Below, one piece after another: positions 16,922 to 25,487 of a stretch of DNA of 64,000 bases. The notes under the pieces were generated by a model that saw only the letters and a list, made by a program, of their open reading frames with translations, made no database searches and was not told the DNA's origin. Made by a program: the position numbers and the translations under genes. The stretch's first letter is position 1, and each line of letters starts with the position of its first letter. The stretch lies in assembly GCF_046035435.1 (NCBI RefSeq), contig NZ_JBFNFH010000005.1; one strand, 5' to 3'. The stretch is from Helcococcus bovis (GTDB taxonomy: Bacteria > Bacillota > Clostridia > Tissierellales > Peptoniphilaceae).

Positions 16922-17194
16922 ATGTGGGAGCAAATATATGCGTCCTCAATAGTTTTTATAGTATTTATTCTTATAATTTTTGCTATTATTCAAATTTTTA
17001 ACATATTAAATTTAAGAAAATCAAGAGAATACTATAAGAAGCTTCATGAATCATTAAAACCAGGTGTTAGAGTAATGTTAAACAATGGTATTTATGGAGT
17101 GTTGACTAGAGTAGGAAAAAATGAAGTTGATATTGAAATAGCTAAAAATGTTATAATTACTGCTGACAGATTTAGCATAAGAGAAATTAAATAA
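16922..17194 (+). CDS. YajC-like membrane protein
   Basis: This 90-residue protein has one N-terminal membrane helix (IYASSIVFIVFILIIFAIIQ) and a YajC-type cytoplasmic domain (LKPGVRVMLNNGIYGVLTRV). YajC is the SecDF-associated translocase subunit. An upstream in-frame ATG (16883) has no ribosome site, whereas ATG 16922 follows a perfect AAAGGAGG. It is the first gene of a sugar PTS operon. A YajC homologue in glycosaminoglycan/mannose-type PTS operons is known from streptococci, but its role there is unclear to me, so I give no gene symbol. Confidence 0.75.
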   Translation: MWEQIYASSIVFIVFILIIFAIIQIFNILNLRKSREYYKKLHESLKPGVRVMLNNGIYGVLTRVGKNEVDIEIAKNVIITADRFSIREIK

Positions 17195-17204
17195 GGAGAT
17201 AAAA

Positions 17205-17681
17205 ATGCCAAATATTTTATTGACAAGAATAGATAATAGATTAATACATGGACAAGTTGCTACACAATGGACAAATGTTGTAGGAGCTAATTTGCTATTA
17301 GTTGCAAATGATGAAGTTTCAACTAATAAAATGAGACAAGGTCTTATGGATATGGCTGCACCAAATGGTGTTGCTACAAGATACTTTTCAATAGAAAAAA
17401 CAATAAGTATTATTGATAAAGCATCTCCAAAACAAAAGATCTTTATAATATGTGAAAATCCACAAGATGTTCTAAGATTAGTGGAAGGGGGAGTTCCAAT
17501 AACTAAAGTTAACATTGGAAATATGCATATGGCTGAAGGAAAAAGACAAGTAGCCGCAGCTGTATGTGTTGATGACGCTGATGTTGAAGCATTTAGAAAA
17601 CTAAAAGAACGTGGAGTGGAATTGGAAATCAGAAAAGTCCCACAAGAACAATCTGAAAGTACAGAAAAATTATTTAAATAA
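17205..17681 (+). CDS. PTS mannose/sorbose/GalNAc-family IIB component
   Basis: This 158-residue cytoplasmic protein is a stand-alone EIIB of the mannose (Man/Sor/Aga) superfamily. It accepts phosphate from IIA and passes it to the sugar during uptake. The phosphorylated histidine is His15 in IDNRLIHGQVATQW. Length is typical. Substrate cannot be set from sequence; mannose, fructose, sorbose, N-acetylgalactosamine and glycosaminoglycan disaccharides are all family options. The operon has no catabolic gene that would decide it. Confidence 0.93.
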   Translation: MPNILLTRIDNRLIHGQVATQWTNVVGANLLLVANDEVSTNKMRQGLMDMAAPNGVATRYFSIEKTISIIDKASPKQKIFIICENPQDVLRLVEGGVPITKVNIGNMHMAEGKRQVAAAVCVDDADVEAFRKLKERGVELEIRKVPQEQSESTEKLFK

Positions 17682-17696
17682 TTTATAGGAGGTATT

Positions 17697-18491
17697 ATGG
17701 AATATAATATAATCCAGATTCTATTGGTATTTTTAGTAACATTTATTGCTGCAATAGACCAATTCAGTTTTCTGGAATCACTATATCAACCAATAGTAAC
17801 AGGACCAGTTATTGGTGCAATATTGGGTGATGTACAAACAGGTCTAACAGTTGGTGCAACATTCCAACTAATTCAAATAGGTAGTATGCCTGTCGGAGGC
17901 GCACAACCACCTAACGCTGTAATCGGTGGTATTATGGCAACAGTATTTGCTGTAACATCAAAATTAGAACCAACAGCAGCAGTTGCAGCAGCATATCCTT
18001 TTGCAGTATTGGGACAACAAGCTGTTAATGTTGTATTTACACTTATGACACCTATTATGAAAGTTGCTGATAAACATGCTGAAAATGCAAATCCAAAAGG
18101 GATTTCACATGTTAACTACTTGTCTATGGCAATTTTAGGTACAATATTTGGTTTAATCGTTCTAGCATTCTTTATTGCTGGTGCAGAATTTGGTAAAACA
18201 GTAGCAGATAATTTACCAGAGTGGGCTACAACAGGTTTAGGAGTGGCTGGTAAGATGATGAGATTTGTAGGTTTTGCAATCTTGTTGAAAGTGATGCTTT
18301 CAAAAGAACTATGGGGATTCTTCTTCCTTGGTTTCGCAATTGCAATAGTTGTTAATGCAATACCTTCATTACAAGCTCCAGGACTATTATTAATTTCATT
18401 AATCGGTTTTGCAGTTTCTTATTGGGATTATCAAATTCAAACTAAAGTTAAAAATACTCAAGTAATGGGAGGAGACGAAGATGGAATATAA
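17697..18491 (+). CDS. PTS mannose/sorbose-family IIC component
   Basis: This 264-residue membrane protein is the EII-Sor type IIC, which forms the sugar-binding channel with IID. Typical family features are the N-terminal QFSFLESLYQPIVTGPVIGA and the conserved FQLIQIGSMPVGGAQPPNA. It has about seven or eight hydrophobic segments. A good ribosome site (TAGGAGGT) precedes it. It overlaps the next gene by 11 bases, so IIC and IID are probably translationally coupled. Confidence 0.93.
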   Translation: MEYNIIQILLVFLVTFIAAIDQFSFLESLYQPIVTGPVIGAILGDVQTGLTVGATFQLIQIGSMPVGGAQPPNAVIGGIMATVFAVTSKLEPTAAVAAAYPFAVLGQQAVNVVFTLMTPIMKVADKHAENANPKGISHVNYLSMAILGTIFGLIVLAFFIAGAEFGKTVADNLPEWATTGLGVAGKMMRFVGFAILLKVMLSKELWGFFFLGFAIAIVVNAIPSLQAPGLLLISLIGFAVSYWDYQIQTKVKNTQVMGGDEDGI

Positions 18492-19473
18492 TCAAAGTAA
18501 TCATTATGTAGACACAAATGTTGCTCCTAATCTTGATAATAAAACATTAAACAAAATGGTATGGAGATCATTATTCTTACAAGCATCATTCAATTTTGAA
18601 AGAATGCAAGCTGCAGGATGGTTGTACAGTATTTTACCAGGATTAGAAAAAATTCATACAAATAAAGACGACTTGTCAAAATCAATGACACATAACTTGG
18701 AATTCTTTAATACACATCCATTTTTAGTAACATTTGTAATGGGTATTGTATTATCATTAGAACAAAATAAACAAGATATCGATACAATTCGTGCTGTTAG
18801 AGTTGCAGCAATGGGGCCATTAGGCGGTATAGGTGATGCACTATTTTGGTTTACATTAGTACCAATTTTAGCAGGTATCACATCAAATATGGCATTAAGT
18901 GGGCAAATTATAGCTCCATTCTTATTCTTGCTAGTATTTAACTTGGCTCAATTTGGATTGAGATATTGGTTAATGTACTGGTCATATAAGAAGGGTGTGG
19001 AAGCAATTGATTTATTTACACAAAATGCTAAAGAATTTACAAGAGCAGCATCAATCTTAGGTGTTATAATTGTAGGAGCTTTAACGGTATTATATGGTGG
19101 TATTAAAACAAAATACGAAATTCCAAATGGTAAAAAATTAGTTTCTCAAGAAATTAAAACTGTTGTAACAAATGACAGAATACCAGAATTTTCAAAATAT
19201 CTATATAAAGAAGATAAAAAAACATTAAAACCAAATACAACGATCACAGATTTGGAAAATGGAACATCAGAATTAGTATTCCAAAAAGAAAAAGAAGTTG
19301 ATGTAAAAATCAATGTACAAGGAATATTGGATGGTATAATTCCAAATATAATTGATTTAGGCTTAGTAATGTTGATGTACTTCTTAATAGCTAAGAAGAA
19401 ATTGTCACCAGTTTATGGCATCATATTCTTATTCGTATTAGGTCTATTTGGTGCTTGGGTAGGAATATTCTAA
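18481..19473 (+). CDS. PTS mannose/sorbose-family IID component
   Basis: This 330-residue EIID protein has the family core FNFERMQAAGWLYSILPGL and GPLGGIGDALFWFTLVPI, with C-terminal membrane segments. It is longer than the usual 270-305 residues. The extra length is a hydrophilic loop (about residues 205-275) between two membrane helices, rich in Lys/Glu/Thr. The core motifs are intact, so the protein should work with the IIC encoded just upstream. Confidence 0.92.
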   Translation: MEYNQSNHYVDTNVAPNLDNKTLNKMVWRSLFLQASFNFERMQAAGWLYSILPGLEKIHTNKDDLSKSMTHNLEFFNTHPFLVTFVMGIVLSLEQNKQDIDTIRAVRVAAMGPLGGIGDALFWFTLVPILAGITSNMALSGQIIAPFLFLLVFNLAQFGLRYWLMYWSYKKGVEAIDLFTQNAKEFTRAASILGVIIVGALTVLYGGIKTKYEIPNGKKLVSQEIKTVVTNDRIPEFSKYLYKEDKKTLKPNTTITDLENGTSELVFQKEKEVDVKINVQGILDGIIPNIIDLGLVMLMYFLIAKKKLSPVYGIIFLFVLGLFGAWVGIF

Positions 19474-19910
19474 TGAGTAAATCAACAGCTGTTTTAGTTA
19501 CAGCACACGGAAAATTTTCAGAAGGTATATTATCTACTGTTGAAATAATAGCTGGAAAGTTTGAAAATGTTAAAAATGTAAATTTTCTTGAAGGTGAAAA
19601 TTTTGAAATGATAGATAAAAAACTAATAGATGCTTATAATTCATTTTCTAATTATGATCATGTAATTGTAATTACTGATTTAATGGGAGGAACTCCATTT
19701 AATCGTTCAGTGATGAATTTTGGTGGTAATGATAACACAAGAATACTTGCGGGATTAAATTTTGCAATGTTATTTACAGCGATTACCACTGAAAATGATG
19801 ATATAGATTTACTTGTAGATGAAATTATAGAAGCCGGTAAAGATTCCATTCAAAAATTTGAACTAGTCGAAAAAGACGATTATTTAGATGATTTTGAAGA
19901 TGGAATTTAG
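19473..19910 (+). CDS. PTS mannose-family IIA component
   Basis: This 145-residue EIIA-Man domain takes phosphate from HPr and passes it to IIB. The phosphorylated residue is His12 in VTAHGKFSEG, and the loop DLMGGTPFN is diagnostic. An in-frame start at 19455 would lie within the IID coding region; ATG 19473 overlapping the IID stop (TAATG) is the natural start. It closes the operon before a terminator. IIA and IIB are separate proteins here rather than the fused ManX type. Confidence 0.92.
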   Translation: MSKSTAVLVTAHGKFSEGILSTVEIIAGKFENVKNVNFLEGENFEMIDKKLIDAYNSFSNYDHVIVITDLMGGTPFNRSVMNFGGNDNTRILAGLNFAMLFTAITTENDDIDLLVDEIIEAGKDSIQKFELVEKDDYLDDFEDGI

Positions 19911-19929
19911 TAAAATTTAATATGTAATT

Positions 19930-19970
19930 TAACCTCAGAATTTATGAAATAATTTTGAGGTTATTTTTTA
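19930..19970 (+). terminator. Terminator of the PTS operon
   Basis: A 13-bp stem (taacctcagaatt / aattttgaggtta, one G-U pair) with an eight-base loop leads into ATTTTTTA. It lies 20 bases after the IIA stop. Confidence 0.75.
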
Positions 19971-20043
19971 TTTGAAATTTTATAAGTATTTATATATGAT
20001 ATAATTCAATTGAAAATAAAATTATGTGTACAAAGGAAGCAAA

Positions 20044-20529
20044 ATGAAAAAATTATATATCAAACAAAAGGTTTTTAAGATAACAGACCACTATGAAGTT
20101 TTTGATGATAATCAAATAGCGGTATATAGAGTAGATCAAGACTTTAAATTTTGGGGTAATGCTATAAATGTAACAAAATTGAATGGAAGTGGAAGTTTTA
20201 CAATTAAAAGAGGTATTGTATTCTTTTTAGCGAATTATGATGTTGATTTTAGTGATGGAAAAAATTTTAATATAAAACAAGATTTTGCATTTTTTAGAAA
20301 AAAATTAAAGATAATATCTGATGATTATGATTTAAATTTATTAGGTGACCTTTTCTCTTTTGACTTTAATGTATACAATGGGGATAAATTAGTTGGCAAT
20401 ATATATAGAAAAGTGCTAACATGGCGAGATACTTTTGTTATAGAAGTTATTGATGAAAATTTTGAAGATGAACTTTTAGCTCTTTTAATTGCAATTGATG
20501 ATTTGATTGACATAGATGAAAGTAGATAA
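20044..20529 (+). CDS. LURP-one-related (YxjI-type) protein
   Basis: This 161-residue protein resembles the LURP-one-related/YxjI family, a tubby-like beta-barrel fold (KLYIKQKVFKITDHYEVFDD... YRVDQDF). The family's bacterial function is unknown. ATG 20044 after AAAGGAAGC is chosen over a GTG 18 bases upstream that lies before the ribosome site. A TATAAT at 20000-20005 may be its -10 box. It is probably monocistronic, since a new promoter follows it. Confidence 0.7.
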   Translation: MKKLYIKQKVFKITDHYEVFDDNQIAVYRVDQDFKFWGNAINVTKLNGSGSFTIKRGIVFFLANYDVDFSDGKNFNIKQDFAFFRKKLKIISDDYDLNLLGDLFSFDFNVYNGDKLVGNIYRKVLTWRDTFVIEVIDENFEDELLALLIAIDDLIDIDESR

Positions 20530-20543
20530 AATATAATAAAAAT

Positions 20544-20572
20544 TTGACATAAAGTCTTGATTTTGCTATTAT
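20544..20572 (+). promoter_or_regulatory. Promoter of ylxM-ffh
   Basis: A perfect TTGACA (20544-20549) and TATTAT (20567-20572) are separated by 17 bases, about 37 bases upstream of ylxM. This is one of the strongest promoter matches in the window. Confidence 0.8.
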
Positions 20573-20608
20573 ATTTAGTGTCAATGAAAAACCTTGACAG
20601 GAGAATAA

Positions 20609-20947
20609 ATGGAAAAAAATGTAGTTATTAGTATTCTATATGAATACTATGGAAAATTACTTACAGATAAGCAAGCAGAATCTATTGAAATGCACTATTT
20701 AGAAGATTTATCTTTAACTGAAATTGCCGATATTCAAGGTATATCTAAGCAAAGTATTTCAGAAACAATTAAACGTTCAGAAAAAGCTTTATTGGATTTT
20801 GAAGAAGGCATAGGGATGTATAAAAGATCAAATGAACTGAGTTGGCTTGTAGATAGATTAGAAAAAAATTTGATTAATGATCTTGATGATGAAGAATATT
20901 CAAAATACATAGATTTGATTTTTCAAATTAAAACAAAATTGAAATAG
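20609..20947 (+). CDS. ylxM: YlxM/p13-family DNA-binding protein
   Basis: This 112-residue helix-turn-helix protein of the UPF0122 family (LSLTEIADIQGISKQSISE followed by TIKRSEKALLDFE) is regularly encoded just upstream of ffh. In streptococci the homologue modulates SRP GTPase function; a gene-regulatory role is also possible. It has the ribosome site AGGAG. The gap to ffh is ten bases, so the two form one operon with rpsP-khpA-rimM-trmD-rplS. Confidence 0.88.
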   Translation: MEKNVVISILYEYYGKLLTDKQAESIEMHYLEDLSLTEIADIQGISKQSISETIKRSEKALLDFEEGIGMYKRSNELSWLVDRLEKNLINDLDDEEYSKYIDLIFQIKTKLK

Positions 20948-20957
20948 GATGTGCTAA

Positions 20958-22289
20958 ATGTTTGAAAATTTATCGGATAGACTACAAAACCTTATGAGTA
21001 ATCTTAGAGGTAAGGGAAAACTTACTGAAAAAGATATTGATACAGCAATGAGAGAGATTAGATTGGCTTTACTTGAAGCTGATGTAAACTTTAAGGTTGT
21101 AAAAAGTTTTGTACAAAAAGTTAAAGAGAGAGCTTTAGGCGCTGATGTTATGCAGAGTTTAACTCCTGGACAGATGGTTGTGAAAATTGTTAATGAAGAA
21201 TTAATTAATTTGATGAGTGATGATAATCAGGAGCTTAAATTTTCATCAAAATTACCGACTGTGATTATGATGGTAGGTTTGCAAGGTGCTGGTAAAACAA
21301 CTCAAACAGGAAAATTAGCTCTTCTACTAAAGAAAAAAAACAAGAAACCATTACTTGTTGCAGGAGATATATATAGACCAGCAGCTATTGATCAGTTAAA
21401 GGTTGTCGGACAAAAAGTTGATGTACCTGTATTTTCTTTAGGTAAAATTGATCCTGTAGAAATTGCGAAACGTGGTATTGAAGAAGCAAAGAAAAATGGT
21501 AATGATATAGTTATTATCGATACGGCTGGTAGACTTCACATTGATGATGAATTGATGTATGAATTAAAAGCAATCAAGGAAAATGTTGATGTAACAGAAA
21601 CTCTATTAGTTGTTGACTCAATGACTGGTCAAGATGCTGTAAATGTTGCTAAATCATTTAATGAGCAAATTGATATTACAGGTATCCTAATGACAAAGCT
21701 TGATGGTGATACAAGAGGTGGGGCTGCACTTTCAATTAGAGCAGTTACAGAAAAACCGATTAAATTCATTGGTACCGGCGAGACGATGGGAGATTTGGAA
21801 CAATTCCATCCAGATAGACTAGTATCAAGAATATTAGGAATGGGTGATGTTTTATCACTTATTGAAAAAGCTGAACAAGCATTGGATAAGGAAAAAGCAA
21901 AAGAACTTGAAGAAAAATTAAGAAATCAATCTTTTGATTTCAATGATTTTCTATCACAAATTTCTCAAATGAGAAATATGGGGCCTTTAGAAGATTTATT
22001 AAAAATGATACCTGGAGTTAATGCTAAAGCATTGAAAGGTATGAATTTTGATACTAAGGCAATTGATAGAATTGAAGCAATTATTAGGTCGATGACAAAT
22101 GATGAACGTGAAAAGCCTAATATAATTGATAATTCTAGAAAGAAAAGAATCGCAAATGGTTCAGGTACAAATATTGGAGAAGTAAATAAATTACTTAAAC
22201 AATTCGATGACACCAAAAAAATGATGAAAAAAATGGGTGTTATGAGCAAAAAAATGAAAAAAGGGAAGAAGAGATTCCCATTCTTTTAA
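20958..22289 (+). CDS. ffh: Signal recognition particle protein Ffh
   Basis: This 443-residue SRP54 GTPase binds signal peptides and 4.5S RNA. It has an N-domain four-helix bundle (1-~90), G domain motifs GLQGAGKTTQTGK (near 107), DTAGRLHIDDEL and TKLDGDTRGGAAL, and a methionine-rich M domain (about 300-435) ending in KKMKKGKK. It pairs with FtsY (4640-6031). Placement before rpsP is standard. No SRP RNA gene was recognised in the window. Confidence 0.97.
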   Translation: MFENLSDRLQNLMSNLRGKGKLTEKDIDTAMREIRLALLEADVNFKVVKSFVQKVKERALGADVMQSLTPGQMVVKIVNEELINLMSDDNQELKFSSKLPTVIMMVGLQGAGKTTQTGKLALLLKKKNKKPLLVAGDIYRPAAIDQLKVVGQKVDVPVFSLGKIDPVEIAKRGIEEAKKNGNDIVIIDTAGRLHIDDELMYELKAIKENVDVTETLLVVDSMTGQDAVNVAKSFNEQIDITGILMTKLDGDTRGGAALSIRAVTEKPIKFIGTGETMGDLEQFHPDRLVSRILGMGDVLSLIEKAEQALDKEKAKELEEKLRNQSFDFNDFLSQISQMRNMGPLEDLLKMIPGVNAKALKGMNFDTKAIDRIEAIIRSMTNDEREKPNIIDNSRKKRIANGSGTNIGEVNKLLKQFDDTKKMMKKMGVMSKKMKKGKKRFPFF

Positions 22290-22304
22290 AAACGGAGGAA
22301 AAAT

Positions 22305-22739
22305 ATGGCAGTAAAAATTAGAATGAAAAGATTAGGTGCTAAGAAAAGACCTTTCTACAGAATCGTTGTAGCAGATGAAAGATCACCAAGAGATGGTAAA
22401 TTTATCGAAGAAATCGGATACTACAATCCAATTTCAGAACCAAAAGTATTTAAAATTGATAGTGAAAGAGTAGAATACTGGATGGGAGTAGGTGCAAAAC
22501 CAACAACAACAGTCGCTAGATTATTAAAAACAGACTTTGAAGATTTAGCAAAAAAAGTAGAAGAAAAGAAAAAAGCAGAAGCAGAAAAAAGAGCTAAAGA
22601 AGCTGAAGAAAGAAGAATAGCTAGAGAAAAAGCAGAAGCTGAAGCAGAAGCAAAAGCTAAGGCAGAAGCTGAAGCAGCTGCAGCTGAAGAATCAGAAGAA
22701 GCTGTAGAAGAAGAAACAACAGAAGAATCAGCAGAATAA
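22305..22739 (+). CDS. rpsP: 30S ribosomal protein bS16 with long C-terminal tail
   Basis: The first ~82 residues are a standard bS16 (MAVKIRMKRLGAKKRPFYRI...GYYNP...TVARLL). The protein then continues for about 60 residues as a Lys/Glu/Ala-rich, probably helical and disordered tail, giving 144 residues against a usual 80-100. The tail is in frame with no sign of frameshift. It has a strong ribosome site (GGAGGAAAA). Confidence 0.95.
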   Translation: MAVKIRMKRLGAKKRPFYRIVVADERSPRDGKFIEEIGYYNPISEPKVFKIDSERVEYWMGVGAKPTTTVARLLKTDFEDLAKKVEEKKKAEAEKRAKEAEERRIAREKAEAEAEAKAKAEAEAAAAEESEEAVEEETTEESAE

Positions 22740-22753
22740 TTTGGATAAATAAA

Positions 22754-22999
22754 ATGAATGAAATTGTAGAATATATAGCAAAGGTTTTAGTTACAAAACC
22801 AGAAGATGTTAAAGTTATTACTGAAACAAATGAAGGTATAGTTGATATAAAATTACTTGTTAATGCAGAAGATATGGGTAAAATTATTGGTAAACAAGGG
22901 AAAATTGCTAATTCAATAAGATCTATATTAAAAGCGTGTGCTATAAAAGAACAAAAAAAAGTAAATTTAGTAATTGATGCAAATAATGAACAAAATTAA
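22754..22999 (+). CDS. khpA: KH-domain RNA-binding protein KhpA
   Basis: This 81-residue single KH-domain protein (formerly YlqC) has the RNA-binding loop IIGKQGKIANSIRS. With KhpB/Jag it binds many RNAs and affects cell division and envelope synthesis in Firmicutes. Its location between rpsP and rimM is typical. It overlaps rimM by 14 bases. No obvious strong ribosome site is seen; it probably relies on coupling from rpsP. Confidence 0.92.
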   Translation: MNEIVEYIAKVLVTKPEDVKVITETNEGIVDIKLLVNAEDMGKIIGKQGKIANSIRSILKACAIKEQKKVNLVIDANNEQN

Positions 23000-23471
23000 A
23001 GTTGGTAAAATTATTAATACACATGGGATAAAAGGTGAACTTAAAGTCTCAAAAACAGGTATTGAAAGTTTTGACAGAGATATTGCTTATTACATTGGAA
23101 ATGATAATTTAGAATATAAGATTTCAAAAGTAAGAAAACATAAAGAAAATCTTATGATTATATTAGATGGATATAACAATATAAACGATGTTCTAAAATT
23201 TAAGGATAAAGATATATTTATCAAAGAAGAAGATATGATCGATTTAAATGATGATGAATATTATATCGAGGATTTAATAGATATGGAAGTATTTGACGAA
23301 AATGGTCAAAAAATAGGATTTATCAAAGATGTTTTAGAATATGATGTTAATGATGTATATGTCGTACAAACTGAAGATGATGAAATTATGATACCTGCTG
23401 TTAAAGAATTTATTCTATCAGTTAATTTAAGTGAAAATAAAATAAAAGTAAAGCTTATAGAAGGTATGTAA
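22986..23471 (+). CDS. rimM: Ribosome maturation factor RimM
   Basis: This 161-residue protein assists 30S subunit assembly by binding uS19. It has an N-terminal beta-barrel (VGKIINTHGIKGELKV) and a C-terminal PRC barrel (YYIEDLIDMEVFDENGQKIG). An upstream TTG (22974) would add four residues inside khpA; ATG 22986 gives the conserved start MNKIKVGKI. It overlaps khpA and ends with TAATG overlapping trmD. Confidence 0.93.
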   Translation: MNKIKVGKIINTHGIKGELKVSKTGIESFDRDIAYYIGNDNLEYKISKVRKHKENLMIILDGYNNINDVLKFKDKDIFIKEEDMIDLNDDEYYIEDLIDMEVFDENGQKIGFIKDVLEYDVNDVYVVQTEDDEIMIPAVKEFILSVNLSENKIKVKLIEGM

Positions 23472-24166
23472 TGAAAATTGATATTTTAACTTTATTTCCA
23501 GATACATTTGATTTTTTGAAAGTGTATGGAGTTATTGGAAAAGCAGTTGAAAAAAATATTATAGAAATAAACTCTATAGATATTAGAAAATTTTCAAAAA
23601 ATAGACATAATAAAGTTGATGATGAAGTTTATGGTGGTTCAGCCGGAATGCTTATGACCATGCAACCAGTTGTTGATGCAATTGAAAGTGTTAAAACAGA
23701 AAAATCTAAGGTTATATTTTTAAGTCCACAAGGAAGTGTTTTGAATCAAGGGATGGCTATTGATTTATCTAAAGAAGAACATTTAATTTTGCTTTGCGGA
23801 CATTATGAAGGAATTGATTCAAGAGTTGTAAATAATTATGTTGACTATGAAATTTCTATAGGAGATTATGTTTTAACTGGTGGAGAAATACCAGCAATGG
23901 TTTTAATCGATACGGTTACTAGACTTATAGATGATGTTTTAGGTAATGATGAATCATATAAGACAGATTCACACTACAATATATTATTACAGCATGATCA
24001 TTTTACAAGACCTAGAGAATATCTAGGATTGAAAGTTCCGGAAGTTTTATTTTCTGGAAATCATAAATTGATCGAAGAATGGCAAAAAAATAATAGTATA
24101 GAAAATACTAAAAGAAAAAGACCAGATTTATATGAAAAATATATGAAAAGTATAAGAAAGGAATAA
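23471..24166 (+). CDS. trmD: tRNA (guanine37-N1)-methyltransferase
   Basis: This 231-residue SPOUT methyltransferase makes m1G37 next to tRNA anticodons and prevents +1 frameshifting. Family motifs are LTLFPDTFDFL, VYGGSAGMLM, LSPQGSVLNQ, LLCGHYEGIDSRV and SIGDYVLTGGE, which include the trefoil-knot AdoMet site. Its ATG overlaps the rimM stop. The next gene, rplS, starts two bases after its stop. Length is normal. Confidence 0.96.
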   Translation: MKIDILTLFPDTFDFLKVYGVIGKAVEKNIIEINSIDIRKFSKNRHNKVDDEVYGGSAGMLMTMQPVVDAIESVKTEKSKVIFLSPQGSVLNQGMAIDLSKEEHLILLCGHYEGIDSRVVNNYVDYEISIGDYVLTGGEIPAMVLIDTVTRLIDDVLGNDESYKTDSHYNILLQHDHFTRPREYLGLKVPEVLFSGNHKLIEEWQKNNSIENTKRKRPDLYEKYMKSIRKE

Positions 24167-24168
24167 TT

Positions 24169-24516
24169 ATGGAAATCATAAAACAATTAGAAGAAGAACA
24201 AAAGAAAGACTCTTTACCAGAAATTCTTGTTGGTGATTATGTAAAAATTGATTACAGAATTAAAGAAGGATCAAGAGAAAGAATCCAAATGTTTGAAGGA
24301 ACAATTATTAAAATTCAAGGTGAAGGTGTTAGAAGTACATTTACAGTAAGAAGAGTTGCTTACGGAGTAGGTGTTGAAAGAACTTTCTTAATTCACTCAC
24401 CAAGAGTTGAAAATATTAAAGTAGTAAGACATGGTAAGGCAAGAAGAGCTAGATTATTCTACTTAAGAAATAGAGTTGGTAAAGCTGCTAAATTAAAAGA
24501 AAAAACAGATTACTAA
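24169..24516 (+). CDS. rplS: 50S ribosomal protein bL19
   Basis: This 115-residue protein has the bL19 features VGDYVKIDYRIKEGSRERIQMFEG and FTVRRVAYGVGVERTF. bL19 lies at the 30S-50S interface. It is the last gene of the ylxM-ffh-rpsP-khpA-rimM-trmD-rplS operon, closed by a terminator seven bases after the stop. The ribosome site is AGAAAGGAATA. Confidence 0.96.
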   Translation: MEIIKQLEEEQKKDSLPEILVGDYVKIDYRIKEGSRERIQMFEGTIIKIQGEGVRSTFTVRRVAYGVGVERTFLIHSPRVENIKVVRHGKARRARLFYLRNRVGKAAKLKEKTDY

Positions 24517-24522
24517 AATTTA

Positions 24523-24549
24523 GGTTAGACATTTGTCTGACCTTTTTTT
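24523..24549 (+). terminator. Terminator after rplS
   Basis: An eight-bp stem (ggttagac / gtctgacc) with an ATTT loop is followed by seven Ts. Confidence 0.85.
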
Positions 24550-24564
24550 ATACAAGGAGGTAGT

Positions 24565-25440
24565 ATGCAAATTAACTGGTATCCAGGGCATATGAAAAAA
24601 TCTCTTGATAAGATAAGAGAGTCATTAAAATTAGTAGACATAGTTGCGGAGATTGTTGACTCAAGAATACCTATAAGTTCAAGAAATCCTGTTATAGATG
24701 ATATAATTAAAGATTTTCCAAGATTGATCATCTTGAATAAAATAGATATGTCCAATCCATATGAAACTAAAAAGTGGATAAAATATTTTAATGATAGAGG
24801 AATAGAGGTTATAGAATATAATTCAACTAAAGACAAAAAAACAAATGAATTATATAAAACTGCAAGAAGGTCATTAACAAAATTATTTGAAAAGCGTGAA
24901 GAAAAAAAAATAAAAGATACAAGCATTAGAATGATGGTTGTTGGGATACCTAATGTTGGAAAATCAACATTCATAAATAATGTTTCTAGGAGAAAAGGTA
25001 CAAAAGTAGGAAATAGACCCGGTGTAACTCGTAATAATCAATGGATTAAAACAAATAGTGATTTAATGCTTTTAGATACACCAGGTGTATTATGGCCAAA
25101 ATTAGAATTACATGATGGTGGTAAAAATCTTGCGTTTACAGGTGCTATTAAAGATGAAATATTAGAAATTGAAAATTTATGTTTTGAATTTATAAAGAAA
25201 ATACAAGAAATTTCTCCAAAGAGTTTAGAAAAAAGATATGAAATAGATCCGTCACTTCCTACATTGGAAATAATGGATAAAATCGCTATTAAGTTTGGAG
25301 CGATCTTAAGAGGAAATGAAATTGACTATTTTAAGGTATCAAATATAATTTTTGATGATTTCAGAAAAGTAAGAATTGATAGAATAACTTTGGAGAGAGT
25401 GGAAGATAACTTTGAAGTTGAAAATGTAAAAAAAATGTAA
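24565..25440 (+). CDS. rbgA: Ribosome biogenesis GTPase RbgA (YlqF)
   Basis: This 291-residue circularly permuted GTPase is needed for late 50S assembly. The G motifs come in permuted order: NKIDMSN (G4), then GIPNVGKSTF (G1), then DTPGVLWP (G3). The N-terminal INWYPGHMKKS is family-specific, and the C-terminal ~100 residues are the ANTAR-like RNA-binding part. It starts after AAGGAGG just past the rplS terminator. Neighbouring rnhB is typical. Confidence 0.94.
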   Translation: MQINWYPGHMKKSLDKIRESLKLVDIVAEIVDSRIPISSRNPVIDDIIKDFPRLIILNKIDMSNPYETKKWIKYFNDRGIEVIEYNSTKDKKTNELYKTARRSLTKLFEKREEKKIKDTSIRMMVVGIPNVGKSTFINNVSRRKGTKVGNRPGVTRNNQWIKTNSDLMLLDTPGVLWPKLELHDGGKNLAFTGAIKDEILEIENLCFEFIKKIQEISPKSLEKRYEIDPSLPTLEIMDKIAIKFGAILRGNEIDYFKVSNIIFDDFRKVRIDRITLERVEDNFEVENVKKM

Positions 25441-25487
25441 CAATAATGACAGTTTCATTTTAGAAAAATATTGTATAATGGGGATAT

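Noticed and set aside
20573..20608. TGTCAA...TTGACA inverted pair between the ylxM promoter and its start as an operator
   Set aside because: Arms are only six bases with a long spacing in AT-rich DNA; too weak to support an operator.
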